A DNA stretch of 64,000 nt from Viridibacterium silvisoli (GCF_036017035.1 NZ_JAYXHS010000001.1:124001-188000); one strand, 5' to 3'. Counted from the stretch's first letter, positions 41,734 to 51,028 are shown. Notes: generated from the sequence alone by a model not told the origin. Numbers and translations: made by a program.

Positions 41734-41754
41734 ACTCTCCCATCATGGTAAGGT
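41734..41754 (+). promoter_or_regulatory. CueR-type operator of copA-cueR
   Basis: The dyad ACTCTCCCAT-C-ATGGTAAGGT (7 of 10 pairs matching) sits between TTTACT (41731) and a weak -10 CAGCAT (41756), 19 bases apart. A promoter here puts the transcript start beyond the ATG at 41745, so translation of copA should begin at 41793. Confidence 0.6.
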
Positions 41755-41792
41755 CCAGCATGGGTTCGTCTACCTCTCCAGAAGAGCCCGTC

Positions 41793-44258
41793 ATGGTATC
41801 CACGTTGATGACAGCAAGCACCGCATCGAGCAATCACCCGCGCAGTCTTGGCCTGCCGGTTTCCGGCATGACCTGCGCTTCCTGTGCGGCTCGCGTCGAA
41901 AAGGCGCTGCGCGCGGTGCATGGTGTCAGCGAGGCGAGCGTGAACCTCGCCACCGAACGAGTGAACGTCACGCTCGACGCACAGACCGAAACGGAGGTGC
42001 TGGTTGCGGCAATCCGCCGCGCCGGCTACGACGTGCCCACCACGAACACGGATCTGGCTATCGATGGCATGACCTGTGCGAGCTGTGTCGCGCGCGTCGA
42101 GAAGGCGCTGTTGAAGCTCGATGGCGTCGAAGCGGTGGATGTGAATCTCGCGACTGAACGCGCGCACGTCGTGTCACATGCGGTCAGCGAAGAAGATCTG
42201 ATCGCCGCCATTGCCCGCGCCGGCTACGCAGCAACAAGCATCAACGAGGAGAGCCCCGCACCAGCCCCCATGCGTGACACGCAGAAGTGGATGCTGCTCG
42301 CCAGCGCCTTGCTGACCCTGCCGCTTGTCATGCCCATGCTGGGCAGCGCGTCAGGCCGCGACTGGATGCTTCCGGGGCTGTGGCAGTGGGTACTCGCCAC
42401 ACCCGTACAGTTCGTCTGCGGCGCACGCTTCTATCGGGCCGGCTGGCGCGCACTCAAGGCGGGCGCGGGCAATATGGACCTGCTGGTCGCGCTGGGCACC
42501 AGTGCCGCCTACGGGCTCAGCGTCTATCAACTCCTCGTGGGCTCCGCGCACGCCGCGCATGCGGGCCCGACGCACTTGTACTTCGAAGCCTCGGCCGCCG
42601 TCATTACGCTGGTGCTGCTCGGCAAATGGCTGGAGACGCGCGCCAAGCGCAGCACCACCGAAGCGATTCGCGCATTGCAGAAGTTGCGTCCGGAAACGGC
42701 ACGCGTGCGCAAGGATGGCACCGAGCAGGACGTACCTGCAGCGCAATTACGCGTCGGTGACATTGTCATCGTGCGCCCCGGCGAGCGCATCGCCGCTGAC
42801 GGACACATCATCGAAGGCCGCTCGCATGTCGACGAATCCCTGCTGACTGGCGAGAGCCTGCCCGTGCCGAAGAATATCGGCGACGTGGTCACGGGCGGCG
42901 CCGTCAACGGCGAAGGCCTCATTGCGCTTGCGGTCGGCGCCGTGGGGGCAGCATCGCAGCTCGCCCACATCATCGCGCTGATCGAGAACGCGCAAGCGAA
43001 GAAAGCGCCCATCCAGCGCCAGGTCGACAAGGTCAGCGCGATCTTCGTGCCGGTAGTGCTGGGCCTGGCCTTGCTGACCCTGCTGGGCTGGTGGCTGATC
43101 GGTGGCGATCTGGAGCACGCCATCCTCAACGCGGTCGCCGTGCTGGTCATTGCCTGCCCGTGCGCACTCGGCCTGGCGACACCCGCGGCAATCATGGCCG
43201 GCACCGGTGTCGCTGCGCGTCGCGGCATCCTCATCAAGGATGCGGAAGCGCTGGAGATTGCGCATGACGTACGCGCCGTCATGTTCGACAAGACCGGCAC
43301 GCTCACCGTCGGCAAGCCTGAGCTCATCGTGCTCGAAAGTGTCGGCGGCCAGCGCGACGCAGCACTTGCCATGGCTGCTGCCATCCAGTCCGGCAGCGAA
43401 CACCCGCTGGCGAAAGCCGTCGTCGCGGAAGCGCAGCGCCAGTCCCTGACGCTGCCCGCAGCGAGCGAGGTGACAGTCGAAGCGGGACGCGGCATCGGCG
43501 CCCGCATCGGAGCGGGCGATAGCCGCCGGCACATCGTCATCGGCAGCCCACGCTGGATGAGCGAGCTGCAGGTCAACACGACGGCCCTCGCGGCACATGC
43601 CGAAGCCCAACAGGATCAGGGCCACACGGTGTCGTGGATGGCGGACCTGACGGGACAACCCACCCTGCTTGCCATGCTGGCCTTCGGCGACAAAGTGCGG
43701 CCCGAATCCACAGCTGCCATCCGCACACTGACAGCACGCGGCATTGCCGCCGTACTGGTGACGGGCGATCACGCCAGCAGCGCAGCTACAGCGGCCACAC
43801 AGCTCGGTTTGACCGAGGTGCGCGCGGAAGTACTGCCCGCGGACAAAGCGACCATCGTCGCTGAGCTGCGGCAGAAATTCGGCAAGGTGGCCATGGTCGG
43901 CGACGGCATCAATGACGGCCCGGCACTGGCCGCCGCTGACGTCGGTTTCGCCATGGGCGGCGGCACGGACGTGGCCATGCAGGCCGCCGGCGTCACCCTG
44001 ATGCGCAGCGATCCGCGCCTTGTCGCAGATACCATCGACATTTCCCGGCGCACCTGGCACAAGATCCGCCAGAACCTGTTCTGGGCTTTCATCTACAACA
44101 TCATCGGCATTCCACTCGCAGCTGCGGGGCAGCTCGATCCAGTGATCGCCGGTGCTGCCATGGCCCTGTCCAGCGTCAGCGTGGTCAGCAACGCCCTGCT
44201 GCTCAAGCGCTGGCGTGGCAGCGCGACATCCACTCTTGCCGACAAGGAGAGAACATGA
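41793..44258 (+). CDS. copA: Copper-exporting P1B-type ATPase CopA
   Basis: The 821-residue pump has two N-terminal HMA domains (GMTCASCAARVEKAL at about 25-39 and GMTCASCVARVEKAL), then the membrane region with the CPC metal motif in VIACPCALGLATPA, the phosphorylation site DKTGTLT, the HP motif SEHPLAKAV and the hinge GDGINDGPAL. It exports Cu(I) using ATP. I take the ATG at 41793, with AAGAG before it, because the ATG at 41745 lies inside the operator. The stop overlaps the cueR start (ATGA), so pump and regulator are translated together. Confidence 0.95.
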   Translation: MVSTLMTASTASSNHPRSLGLPVSGMTCASCAARVEKALRAVHGVSEASVNLATERVNVTLDAQTETEVLVAAIRRAGYDVPTTNTDLAIDGMTCASCVARVEKALLKLDGVEAVDVNLATERAHVVSHAVSEEDLIAAIARAGYAATSINEESPAPAPMRDTQKWMLLASALLTLPLVMPMLGSASGRDWMLPGLWQWVLATPVQFVCGARFYRAGWRALKAGAGNMDLLVALGTSAAYGLSVYQLLVGSAHAAHAGPTHLYFEASAAVITLVLLGKWLETRAKRSTTEAIRALQKLRPETARVRKDGTEQDVPAAQLRVGDIVIVRPGERIAADGHIIEGRSHVDESLLTGESLPVPKNIGDVVTGGAVNGEGLIALAVGAVGAASQLAHIIALIENAQAKKAPIQRQVDKVSAIFVPVVLGLALLTLLGWWLIGGDLEHAILNAVAVLVIACPCALGLATPAAIMAGTGVAARRGILIKDAEALEIAHDVRAVMFDKTGTLTVGKPELIVLESVGGQRDAALAMAAAIQSGSEHPLAKAVVAEAQRQSLTLPAASEVTVEAGRGIGARIGAGDSRRHIVIGSPRWMSELQVNTTALAAHAEAQQDQGHTVSWMADLTGQPTLLAMLAFGDKVRPESTAAIRTLTARGIAAVLVTGDHASSAATAATQLGLTEVRAEVLPADKATIVAELRQKFGKVAMVGDGINDGPALAAADVGFAMGGGTDVAMQAAGVTLMRSDPRLVADTIDISRRTWHKIRQNLFWAFIYNIIGIPLAAAGQLDPVIAGAAMALSSVSVVSNALLLKRWRGSATSTLADKERT

Positions 44259-44698
44259 GAAAGACACTCCCGGAACGCGCCGAGGCGCTCGAAAGCGGTC
44301 TCGTCGATATCGGACAGGCTGCATTGGCAAGCGGTGTCTCGGTGAAGATGCTGCGCCACTACGAAGAAATCGGCCTGCTGCGCAACGTCGCCCGCACGGC
44401 AGCCAACTACCGCCTCTACGGTGCGCAGCAGATACACACCCTGCGCTTCATCAAACGTTCGCGTACCCTCGGTTTCTCCATCGAGGAAATCCGCGAACTG
44501 CTGAGCCTGTGGGAAGACCGGCGTCGCTCCAGCGCCTCGGTTAAGAAGATCGCTGCTCATCACATCGAAGAGCTCCAGACCAAGATTGCCGAGCTACAGG
44601 GAATGGTGAATACCCTTCAGCATCTGACGCACTGCTGTGCCGGCGACGGGCGACCGGACTGCCCGATTCTGGATGATCTGTCGGGCGAGCAGGCCTGA
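44255..44698 (+). CDS. cueR: MerR-family copper regulator CueR
   Basis: The 147-residue protein has a MerR winged-helix N-terminus (VDIGQAALASGVSVKMLRHY, NYRLYGAQQIHTLRFIKRSR), a dimerisation coiled coil and the copper-binding loop CCAGDGRPDCP with Cys128 and Cys136 as in CueR. It senses Cu(I) and remodels promoters with overlong spacers, here probably those at 41683 and 41734. It is co-translated with copA. The C-terminal DLSGEQA tail is short. The start could also be read about 14 codons later without losing the DNA-binding domain. Confidence 0.92.
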   Translation: MRKTLPERAEALESGLVDIGQAALASGVSVKMLRHYEEIGLLRNVARTAANYRLYGAQQIHTLRFIKRSRTLGFSIEEIRELLSLWEDRRRSSASVKKIAAHHIEELQTKIAELQGMVNTLQHLTHCCAGDGRPDCPILDDLSGEQA

Positions 44699-44797
44699 AC
44701 GGCGCGCGCCCGGTCGCATTGACAACACTTATTGCGACCGTTACGGTCTCGCACGCCAATCGCTACGAGAAGGCGTGGCACCGCTCGGAGACTCGCT

Positions 44798-45484
44798 ATG
44801 GGAAATGGTCGCAAACCCGGTTCAGTTTGCTCGTTGCGTGACGGCGGGCTGGAGGAAGACGGTACGAATTGCCTCGCGCAATCACCTGAACCTGGCACGA
44901 TTGGCCTCAAGGTCGAAGTAGACCCGTCAATCGACGCAGCCAACCCTCTTGTCCAGGACATAGACACTCGCCAGGACGACGAGAAAGCCTCCACGCAGGG
45001 GCTCATGGGCTACAACATCAACTTGATCGCCAAGTCCCCGCCCGGCAGCACGAAGGATGGCCAGAAGATCGTGGCCATACTGCGCGAACTGAACCAGAAC
45101 AGACGCATCATGTATGACGCATCGATCAGCGGGCGCGGCGAATGGAGCGGCAAGTTCATACGCATCGCCGAAAAGTATCGCGGCAGCGTCGGGGCCACTC
45201 TCGTCGAACTCTTCCATGAAGGCACGCACGCTCAATGGCACCGGCTGCACCCGCGCGCCAAGGGAGTGCCTGCGGACCGCGAGGCCGCCATCAAGGACGA
45301 GGTCAACGCGCAAACGAACCAGGTAAAGATGTACATCTTCACCAAGGCCAACTGGAATCACTCCGACATGGAGCTCGACCGCCGTCTGAGCCGTCTGACC
45401 AGCGACCAGGAATACAAGCGCACCGGTACTGACCGCGTATTCGAGCAATACATCCGCGACAACTTCGACAACCGGGAAGACTAG
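44798..45484 (+). CDS. HExxH metallopeptidase-like protein, unknown family
   Basis: The 228-residue product from the ATG at 44798 contains VELFHEGTHAQWHRLHP with His140, Glu141 and His144, a classic zinc-protease HExxH, and a later DEVNAQ (Glu168) that could be a third ligand as in gluzincins. Preceding MGYNINLIAKSPPGSTKDGQ and GEWSGKFIRIAEKYRGSVGA look like a strand-rich edge domain, and the C-terminus is helical and charged. No signal peptide or membrane helix is present. A weak ribosome site (CTCGGAGAC) precedes it. It is not functionally tied to the copper genes upstream and could be a toxin-type domain. Confidence 0.6.
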   Translation: MGNGRKPGSVCSLRDGGLEEDGTNCLAQSPEPGTIGLKVEVDPSIDAANPLVQDIDTRQDDEKASTQGLMGYNINLIAKSPPGSTKDGQKIVAILRELNQNRRIMYDASISGRGEWSGKFIRIAEKYRGSVGATLVELFHEGTHAQWHRLHPRAKGVPADREAAIKDEVNAQTNQVKMYIFTKANWNHSDMELDRRLSRLTSDQEYKRTGTDRVFEQYIRDNFDNRED

Positions 45485-45610
45485 ATCCCCAGCTCCTGAC
45501 AGACGCGCGTTCGCTTGCGACGACGCCACGCGCTGCAAGTGGCCGCGCTCAGACAGACAAGGCGGATAGCACTGTCGCCGCAATGCGCACCGACGGTTTG
45601 CTGCGTACCT

Positions 45611-46702
45611 TCAGGTCACCAGCGCAACGCTTTTGACCTGCGCAAAAACCCGTTGCCCGACCTCCAGCGCCAACAGATCGCGAGAGCGGCGCGTGATGCG
45701 CGAGACCAGCACCGCCCCGCCACGCTCGTCCGACCCAAGCAGCAGGCGCAGATTCACCTTGTCGGTACCTGCATCCAGGATTTCCATGACGCGCGCATCA
45801 AGCACATTCAGGATGCTCGACGCCCGGGGCGCTTCGACAGCCACGCTCACGTCGCGCGCCAGCACGCGAGCACGCACGCGCTCGCCCACTGCGCGAGACA
45901 GTCCGCCCACCCACAGACCTCCACCCGCGAACGCCACACGACTGAGCCCGTAGACCTCGTCACGCTCCATGACCTCAGCCTCGATGACCGCGCCCATGTC
46001 GTCGCTCAATGCTGTCTGCAGGTCCAGACGCGTGAGCACATCCTGCAAAGGCCCGCTGGCGCACACCCGGCCCGCGTCGAGCAACACCATGTGATCAGCC
46101 AGGCGCGCAACTTCGTCCAGCGCGTGACTGACGTAGAGCACGGGGATGTCCAGCTCGCGATGCAGGCGCTCGAGATAAGGGAGGATCGCTTCCTTGCTGA
46201 TCGCATCGAGCGCAGCAAGCGGCTCATCCATCAGCAGCAGGCGCGGGCTGGTCAACAAGGCGCGCGCAATCGCCACGCGCTGACGCTCACCGCCAGATAA
46301 CTGATCGGGGCGTCGCGCAAGCAAGGCCCCCACGCCCAACCAGTCGACCGCCTGCTCCCAGGTCACGCGCCGCTGTGCTTGTGGCACACGATTCATGCCA
46401 TATGCAAGATTGGCGCGCACATCGAGATGCGGGAACAGGCTGGCCTCCTGGAACACATAGCCCAGCGCACGCTGATGAACAGGTACGAAAATGCCCGCGG
46501 CATCGTCTTGCCAGACCTCGCCCGCAACTGCGATGCGCGCGGCAGATGGTCTCTGCAAACCAGCGATGGCACGCAACGCCGTCGTCTTGCCGGAACCTGA
46601 GCGACCAAACAATGCGGTGACGCCGCGACTCGGCAGGTCGAGCGCGAGCTGCAGTGTGAAGTCCGCGTGCTGTACGCGCAGGTGCGCACTCAGGTGAGCC
46701 AT
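45611..46702 (-). CDS. modC: Molybdate ABC transporter ATP-binding protein ModC
   Basis: The ATPase (363 residues from 46702) has Walker A in GRSGSGKTTALRA, the signature LSGGERQRVAIARAL, Walker B LLLMDEPLAALD and a C-terminal TOBE (molybdate-binding) domain with VRARVLARDVSVAV and ILDAGTDKVNLRLLLG. It powers molybdate import with ModA and ModB. An in-frame ATG at 46735 would overlap modB by 23 bases; the one at 46702 follows the modB stop by 10 bases and has GAGG before it. The order modE-modA-modB-modC is conventional. Confidence 0.92.
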   Translation of the reverse strand: MAHLSAHLRVQHADFTLQLALDLPSRGVTALFGRSGSGKTTALRAIAGLQRPSAARIAVAGEVWQDDAAGIFVPVHQRALGYVFQEASLFPHLDVRANLAYGMNRVPQAQRRVTWEQAVDWLGVGALLARRPDQLSGGERQRVAIARALLTSPRLLLMDEPLAALDAISKEAILPYLERLHRELDIPVLYVSHALDEVARLADHMVLLDAGRVCASGPLQDVLTRLDLQTALSDDMGAVIEAEVMERDEVYGLSRVAFAGGGLWVGGLSRAVGERVRARVLARDVSVAVEAPRASSILNVLDARVMEILDAGTDKVNLRLLLGSDERGGAVLVSRITRRSRDLLALEVGQRVFAQVKSVALVT

Positions 46703-46712
46703 TGCATGCGCC

Positions 46713-47390
46713 TCAGAAAGTGCGGGGTCGGGCATGGAAGGAATAGAGGATCAACAACACAACAAACGAGAACAGCAGCATCCCGCCAGCCAGCCAGTGC
46801 GCTTCGACATATTCCAGGGCCTCGACGTGGTCGTAGATGTCGACCGACAGCACGCGCGTCCTGCCGGGGATATTGCCCCCCATCATCAGCACCAGACCGA
46901 ACTCACCCACGGTGTGCGCGAAGCCGAGCACCGCCGCCGTGATGAAGCCCGGTTTGGCCAGCGGCAAGGCGACGCTGAGGAACCTGTCCCACGGCCCCGC
47001 CCGCAGGCTCGCCGCGACTTCCAGCGGGCGTCGGCCGATCGCTTCGAATGCGTTCTGCAAAGGCTGCACGACGAAGGGCATCGAATACAGCACGGACCCC
47101 ACCACCAGCCCTGCAAACGTGAACGGCAAGGCGCCGATGCCGAGCGCCTTGGTCAGCTTGCCACCCATGCCATTCGGCCCGAGAAACACCAACAGATAGA
47201 AACCCAGCACCGTTGGCGGCAACACCAGCGGCAAAGCCACCACCGCGCCGATGATGCCTTTCATGCGCGAGCGCGTGTGTGCCAGCCACCATGCGAGCGG
47301 CGTACCGATCAGCAACAGGATGAGCACGGTGGTAGCGGCCAGCCTCAGCGTCAGCGTGACGGCAGAGAGATCGATGTCAGGCAGGTTCAT
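46713..47390 (-). CDS. modB: Molybdate ABC transporter permease ModB
   Basis: The 225-residue inner-membrane protein has about five membrane helices and the binding-protein-dependent transport motif in EVAASLRAGPWDRFLSVALP (EAA loop) that contacts ModC. PLVLPPTVLGFYLLVFLG and AVLGFAHTVGEFGLVLMMGG are typical of ModB. It lies between modA and modC, 32 bases downstream of modA. Confidence 0.93.
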   Translation of the reverse strand: MNLPDIDLSAVTLTLRLAATTVLILLLIGTPLAWWLAHTRSRMKGIIGAVVALPLVLPPTVLGFYLLVFLGPNGMGGKLTKALGIGALPFTFAGLVVGSVLYSMPFVVQPLQNAFEAIGRRPLEVAASLRAGPWDRFLSVALPLAKPGFITAAVLGFAHTVGEFGLVLMMGGNIPGRTRVLSVDIYDHVEALEYVEAHWLAGGMLLFSFVVLLILYSFHARPRTF

Positions 47391-47422
47391 TCAAGGCGCT
47401 TTGCTTTTCCGACCTAGGTTCA

Positions 47423-48187
47423 TCAGAGATCGTAACCGTACGACTTGATCACAGCTTTCGCCTTGTCACTCTTGAGGAATTTCAGCAAAGCCTGCGCCGC
47501 TGCATTGGCCTCGCCTTTCTTCAGCAGCACGGCATCCTGCAGGATCGGCGAGTACAGGTTCGACGGCACGGCCCAGTAAGAGCCCTCCACCGGCTTGCCC
47601 GGCACCAACACCTGCGACATGGCGACGAAGCCCAGCTCCGCATTGCCCGTGGCGACGAACTGGAAGGTCTGCGCGATGCTCTCGCCGATCACGAATTTCG
47701 GTTTGAGATCGTCGTACAGCTTGCCGGCCTTGAGCGTCTCTTCTGCCGCCAGTCCATACGGCGCGAGCTTCGGATTGGCAATCGCGATATGTGCGATATC
47801 GGCACGCGTCAGCACCTTGCCGCCCTCATCGACGAAACCCGGCTTGGCTGACCACAGCACCAGCTTGCCTTTGGCATAGGTGAAAGTGCTGCCCGCAACG
47901 CCGTCGCCTTCCGCAACGAGTTTGCGCGGCGTCTCGTCATCCGCCGCCAGGAGAATCTCGAATGGCGCACCATTCTTGATCTGCGCGTAGAACTTGCCGG
48001 TAGCACCCACCGCAACGACGGCCTTGTGACCACTCTCCGCGGCGAACTCGGCGGCGATCTTCTCGAAAGGCCCGGCAAAGTTCGCAGCCACGGCGACCTG
48101 CACTTCTGCCGCACTGACGGCACCCTGCATCAGCCCGATGACAAGACAAGCCAGGCCACTCCGCAACACGCTCTTCATGATGTTCAT
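47423..48187 (-). CDS. modA: Periplasmic molybdate-binding protein ModA
   Basis: The 254-residue protein has a signal peptide (LRSGLACLVIGLMQGAVSAA) and the ModA domain: VQVAVAANFAGPFEKIAAEF, VAVGATGKFYAQIKNGAPFE and FVATGNAELGFVAMSQVL. It binds molybdate or tungstate in the periplasm. The ATG at 48187 has AAGGAA before it. It is preceded by modE after 58 bases, without a hairpin terminator, so the four genes form one operon controlled by the ModE box at 49070. Confidence 0.93.
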   Translation of the reverse strand: MNIMKSVLRSGLACLVIGLMQGAVSAAEVQVAVAANFAGPFEKIAAEFAAESGHKAVVAVGATGKFYAQIKNGAPFEILLAADDETPRKLVAEGDGVAGSTFTYAKGKLVLWSAKPGFVDEGGKVLTRADIAHIAIANPKLAPYGLAAEETLKAGKLYDDLKPKFVIGESIAQTFQFVATGNAELGFVAMSQVLVPGKPVEGSYWAVPSNLYSPILQDAVLLKKGEANAAAQALLKFLKSDKAKAVIKSYGYDL

Positions 48188-48245
48188 GCTTTGTTCCTTT
48201 TCTTTTTGAGGGGGGACATCTTTGGCGATCGGCAGATGCAATCCA

Positions 48246-49064
48246 TCAACCGATCACGCTGAGGATGATGTTCGAGGCCTTGAACGTGGCCCACGCGGGT
48301 TCGCCAACGCGGACATCGAGCGCCGACACAAGCGCACGTGTCGTCACCGCGACCAGACTCTTGCCGTCGCCCAGATCGATCACGACTTCCGAGTTGACTT
48401 CGCCCTCATGCACGCGCGTGACCACACCAGAGAGGAGATTGGTCTGCTCCGACGGCGGGGTCTCCCTGGGCACCAGCGCCACTGCGGAGGCCTTTGTGAG
48501 CGCGAACACCTCGGTGCCGATTGCCAGCCCGAGCGTTTCGACCGACTCCCGCGTCACGACCGCCACCAATGTGCTCTCCGCATTCAGCCGCAGCAGCACT
48601 TCGTATTCGACATCCCCCTCACGCAAGCCGCAGACGGTGCACACGAACTGATTGCGCGCGCTGGTGCGCAGGCTCATGCGCCGCAAGAGTTGCTGGAAAC
48701 CAGCAACCGAACCGGCCTCGCCGCCCGCTTGCTGCGACAGGCGATCCAGCGCCTGTTGATACTCGCGCTCGACGGCGTGGTACATGGCGATCACGCTCTT
48801 GCCGTACTCCGTCAGCTGCGTGCCGCCCCCTTGCCTGCCACCTGTCGTACGCGCAACGAGCGCTTGCTGCGCCATATTGTTCATCGCATCCACCGCGTCC
48901 CAAGCCGCCTTGTACGACATGGGCACGTGGCGCGCGGCCTGGGAAATCGAGCCATGTTCGGCAATGGCCTCGAGCAGGCGGATGCGCGTGCCGCCCAGAA
49001 AGCTGCCCGACTCCGTCGTGACCTCGAGCTTGCCGATCAGGCGCCCCGTCGACTTGTCCACCAT
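48246..49064 (-). CDS. modE: Molybdate-responsive regulator ModE
   Basis: The 272-residue regulator has an N-terminal winged helix (RIRLLEAIAEHGSISQAARH, MSYKAAWDAVDAMNNMAQ, GGRQGGGTQLTEYG) and two C-terminal molybdate-binding modules (TSARNQFVCTVCGLREGD, LSGVVTRVHEGEVNSEVVID). With molybdate bound it represses the mod operon. The ATG at 49064 lies 5 bases from a near-consensus ModE box, so it probably represses its own operon. The frame extends upstream to 49133 through the box, which argues against the longer form. Confidence 0.93.
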   Translation of the reverse strand: MVDKSTGRLIGKLEVTTESGSFLGGTRIRLLEAIAEHGSISQAARHVPMSYKAAWDAVDAMNNMAQQALVARTTGGRQGGGTQLTEYGKSVIAMYHAVEREYQQALDRLSQQAGGEAGSVAGFQQLLRRMSLRTSARNQFVCTVCGLREGDVEYEVLLRLNAESTLVAVVTRESVETLGLAIGTEVFALTKASAVALVPRETPPSEQTNLLSGVVTRVHEGEVNSEVVIDLGDGKSLVAVTTRALVSALDVRVGEPAWATFKASNIILSVIG

Positions 49065-49069
49065 CTCTT

Positions 49070-49096
49070 TATCTATATAAACATTTATATAGCGAT
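49070..49096 (-). promoter_or_regulatory. ModE-binding site overlapping the mod operon promoter
   Basis: Read leftward the site is ATCGCTATATA-N6-TATATAGATA, close to the ModE consensus. It ends only five bases before the modE ATG, so ModE bound here would block both transcription start and the ribosome-site region. Confidence 0.9.
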
Positions 49097-49168
49097 GGTA
49101 AATCAAAAGCGCGGCGTGAGGCTCATCTTGCAAGCCTCGCGCCGCGCCGTGGGTTCAAACATTCGGAT

Positions 49169-50803
49169 TCAGACGCGGTATTGCGCTACCGCCTTGCGCA
49201 TGCGCTCGACGCTTCGCTGCAGAACGAAGGAGGCATCCCGCGTGTCTTGGGCGACGCCTAGGTTGTTTTCTGTCAGCTGGGCCACCTGCTCCACGCTCTT
49301 CGCCAGCTCCGTCATGGAGGCGCTCTGCTCGGAGGTCGAATGCGTGATTTCGCCCACCATCTCCAGCGTGGCCCCCATCTCATCGTTGATCGTCGCCAGC
49401 GCGACCTGCGCCTTGAGCACGAGCGCAACGGAATCACCCACCTGCGTCGCACTGCGATGCATGCCCGAGACGGCGCTCGTCGTATCTTCATCGATGCGCC
49501 GGATCATCTCGTCGATCTCGCGCGTCGCCGTAGCCGTGCGCTCGGCGAGCTTGCGCACCTCGTCGGCCACCACGCTGAAGCCGCGCCCTTGCTCACCAGC
49601 CCGCGCCGCTTCGATGGCTGCGTTAAGCGCCAGCAGATTGGTCTGGTCTGCGATCTCCTTGATCACACCAGCCGCCTTGCCGATCTCATCCATGCGCTGC
49701 CCCAACTGGGTCACCATGCGCGTCGAATCGGAGACGCTACCGGAGAGGACCTGCATATTGTCGGTGACCTGGCGTGAAACAGCGGCCCCCTGACAGGCAT
49801 TCTCCCCCGCCGTCTGCGCGACCGTGCGCGTGCTGGTCGCGAAGGTCGCGACCTCGCTGATCGACACCGTCATCTCCTCGACCCCTGCGGCGGCGGAAGA
49901 CGTCAGCTCGCTCTGGCGTGCAGCCGAGTCGGTCAGGCGCTCCACGCTCTGGTGCAGGGCATCGGTCGTGGCATGAATGTCATGCCCAGCGTCGCCAAGA
50001 ATCTGCAGCGTCGCGCGCATGGCGGAGAACTGCGTATCGAGACTCGCCGCAATATTCCCGATGCGGTCATTGCGCGTCGGCACCAGTGTCTCGGTCAGTT
50101 CGCCGGTCGTCAGCGTACGGTCGAGAAACGCCTGGATCGTGTTCAGACGTGACAGTGCTCCCGGCAAACCGACGACAAGCATGTAGGCTGCGGCAAGCAA
50201 GGTCAGGACAGACAAGGCCTCGCTCGCCACGACCAGTGCCGGCCACGAAGCCAGCATCGCGACGAGCGAAACCAGTTGCGCGACACCGACGAGGGCTGCG
50301 AACGCGAGCAGTTGCGTGTCGTGCGAAACCAGCTTTTCGACCAGCGGGCCGTGGTTGCGGCGCACGCGCCCATCCTGGATGCGGATCGATGTATCACCCG
50401 CCCTGATGCGCTGGTAGGCGCTGGACGCCGCCGCGATCTGCGCAGGTGTCGGGCGCGAACGCACCGATTGATAGCCCACGATGGCGCCCCCTTCGCGCAC
50501 CGGTGACGCGTTGGCGACGACCCAGTAGAAGCCGCCGTCCTTGCGGCGATTCTTCACCAGCCCCTTCCAGGGGCGCCCCGCCTTGAGGCTGCGCCACAGA
50601 TCGGCAAAGGCGGCCTCCGGCATATCAGGGTGACGAATCAGGTTGTGGGGTTGCCCCACCATTTCAGCGGGTGTGAATCCACTGATCTCGGCGAACGCCG
50701 CATTCGCCTCGGTGATATTGCCGCGCAGATCGGTGCGCGAATAGATGAACACGCCGTCAGGAATGACGGACTCCTGCTGGGTGACGGGCTGGTTGTTGCG
50801 CAT
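49169..50803 (-). CDS. Methyl-accepting chemotaxis protein with PAS domain (Aer-like)
   Basis: The 544-residue protein has an N-terminal PAS domain (residues about 10-125: GVFIYSRTDLRGNITEANAA, PHNLIRHPDMPEAAFADLWR, GFYWVVANASPV), a pair of membrane helices (LLAFAALVGVAQLVSLVAML and SVLTLLAAAYMLVVGLPGAL), a HAMP-like stretch and a signalling tip with AGEQGRGFSVVADEVRKLAE. The PAS sequence matches redox-type Aer receptors, so energy taxis is the likely role. I use the ATG at 50803; the upstream frame carries no domain. It stands alone, divergent from groESL. Confidence 0.88.
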   Translation of the reverse strand: MRNNQPVTQQESVIPDGVFIYSRTDLRGNITEANAAFAEISGFTPAEMVGQPHNLIRHPDMPEAAFADLWRSLKAGRPWKGLVKNRRKDGGFYWVVANASPVREGGAIVGYQSVRSRPTPAQIAAASSAYQRIRAGDTSIRIQDGRVRRNHGPLVEKLVSHDTQLLAFAALVGVAQLVSLVAMLASWPALVVASEALSVLTLLAAAYMLVVGLPGALSRLNTIQAFLDRTLTTGELTETLVPTRNDRIGNIAASLDTQFSAMRATLQILGDAGHDIHATTDALHQSVERLTDSAARQSELTSSAAAGVEEMTVSISEVATFATSTRTVAQTAGENACQGAAVSRQVTDNMQVLSGSVSDSTRMVTQLGQRMDEIGKAAGVIKEIADQTNLLALNAAIEAARAGEQGRGFSVVADEVRKLAERTATATREIDEMIRRIDEDTTSAVSGMHRSATQVGDSVALVLKAQVALATINDEMGATLEMVGEITHSTSEQSASMTELAKSVEQVAQLTENNLGVAQDTRDASFVLQRSVERMRKAVAQYRV

Positions 50804-51028
50804 GAGGCAGCTGCTTCCTCGGATCGGGCAGAAATTGATGCGCACATCGCGCATTGAAAATCGTATCGACCTGCCTAGGACACCCTGAAGAAAAAAATTG
50901 CCGTATATGCCAAAAGTTATAAATACATCAACCCTGAGCGCGCGGACTGTTGACAAGAACGGCACCAATACCCGCCCGTCCCGACGGGCAAACGGCGCCC
51001 GGCCGGACAATAAAGTGAGCGTGCGGAC

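Noticed and set aside
42747..44330. A 527-codon open frame antisense to copA
   Set aside because: Composition (His, Gln, Ala rich) is typical of antisense shadows of GC-rich genes; copA motifs on the plus strand are complete.
48222..49793. A 523-codon frame spanning modE and the chemoreceptor on the opposite strand
   Set aside because: It crosses two well-supported genes and their promoter and shows no domain.
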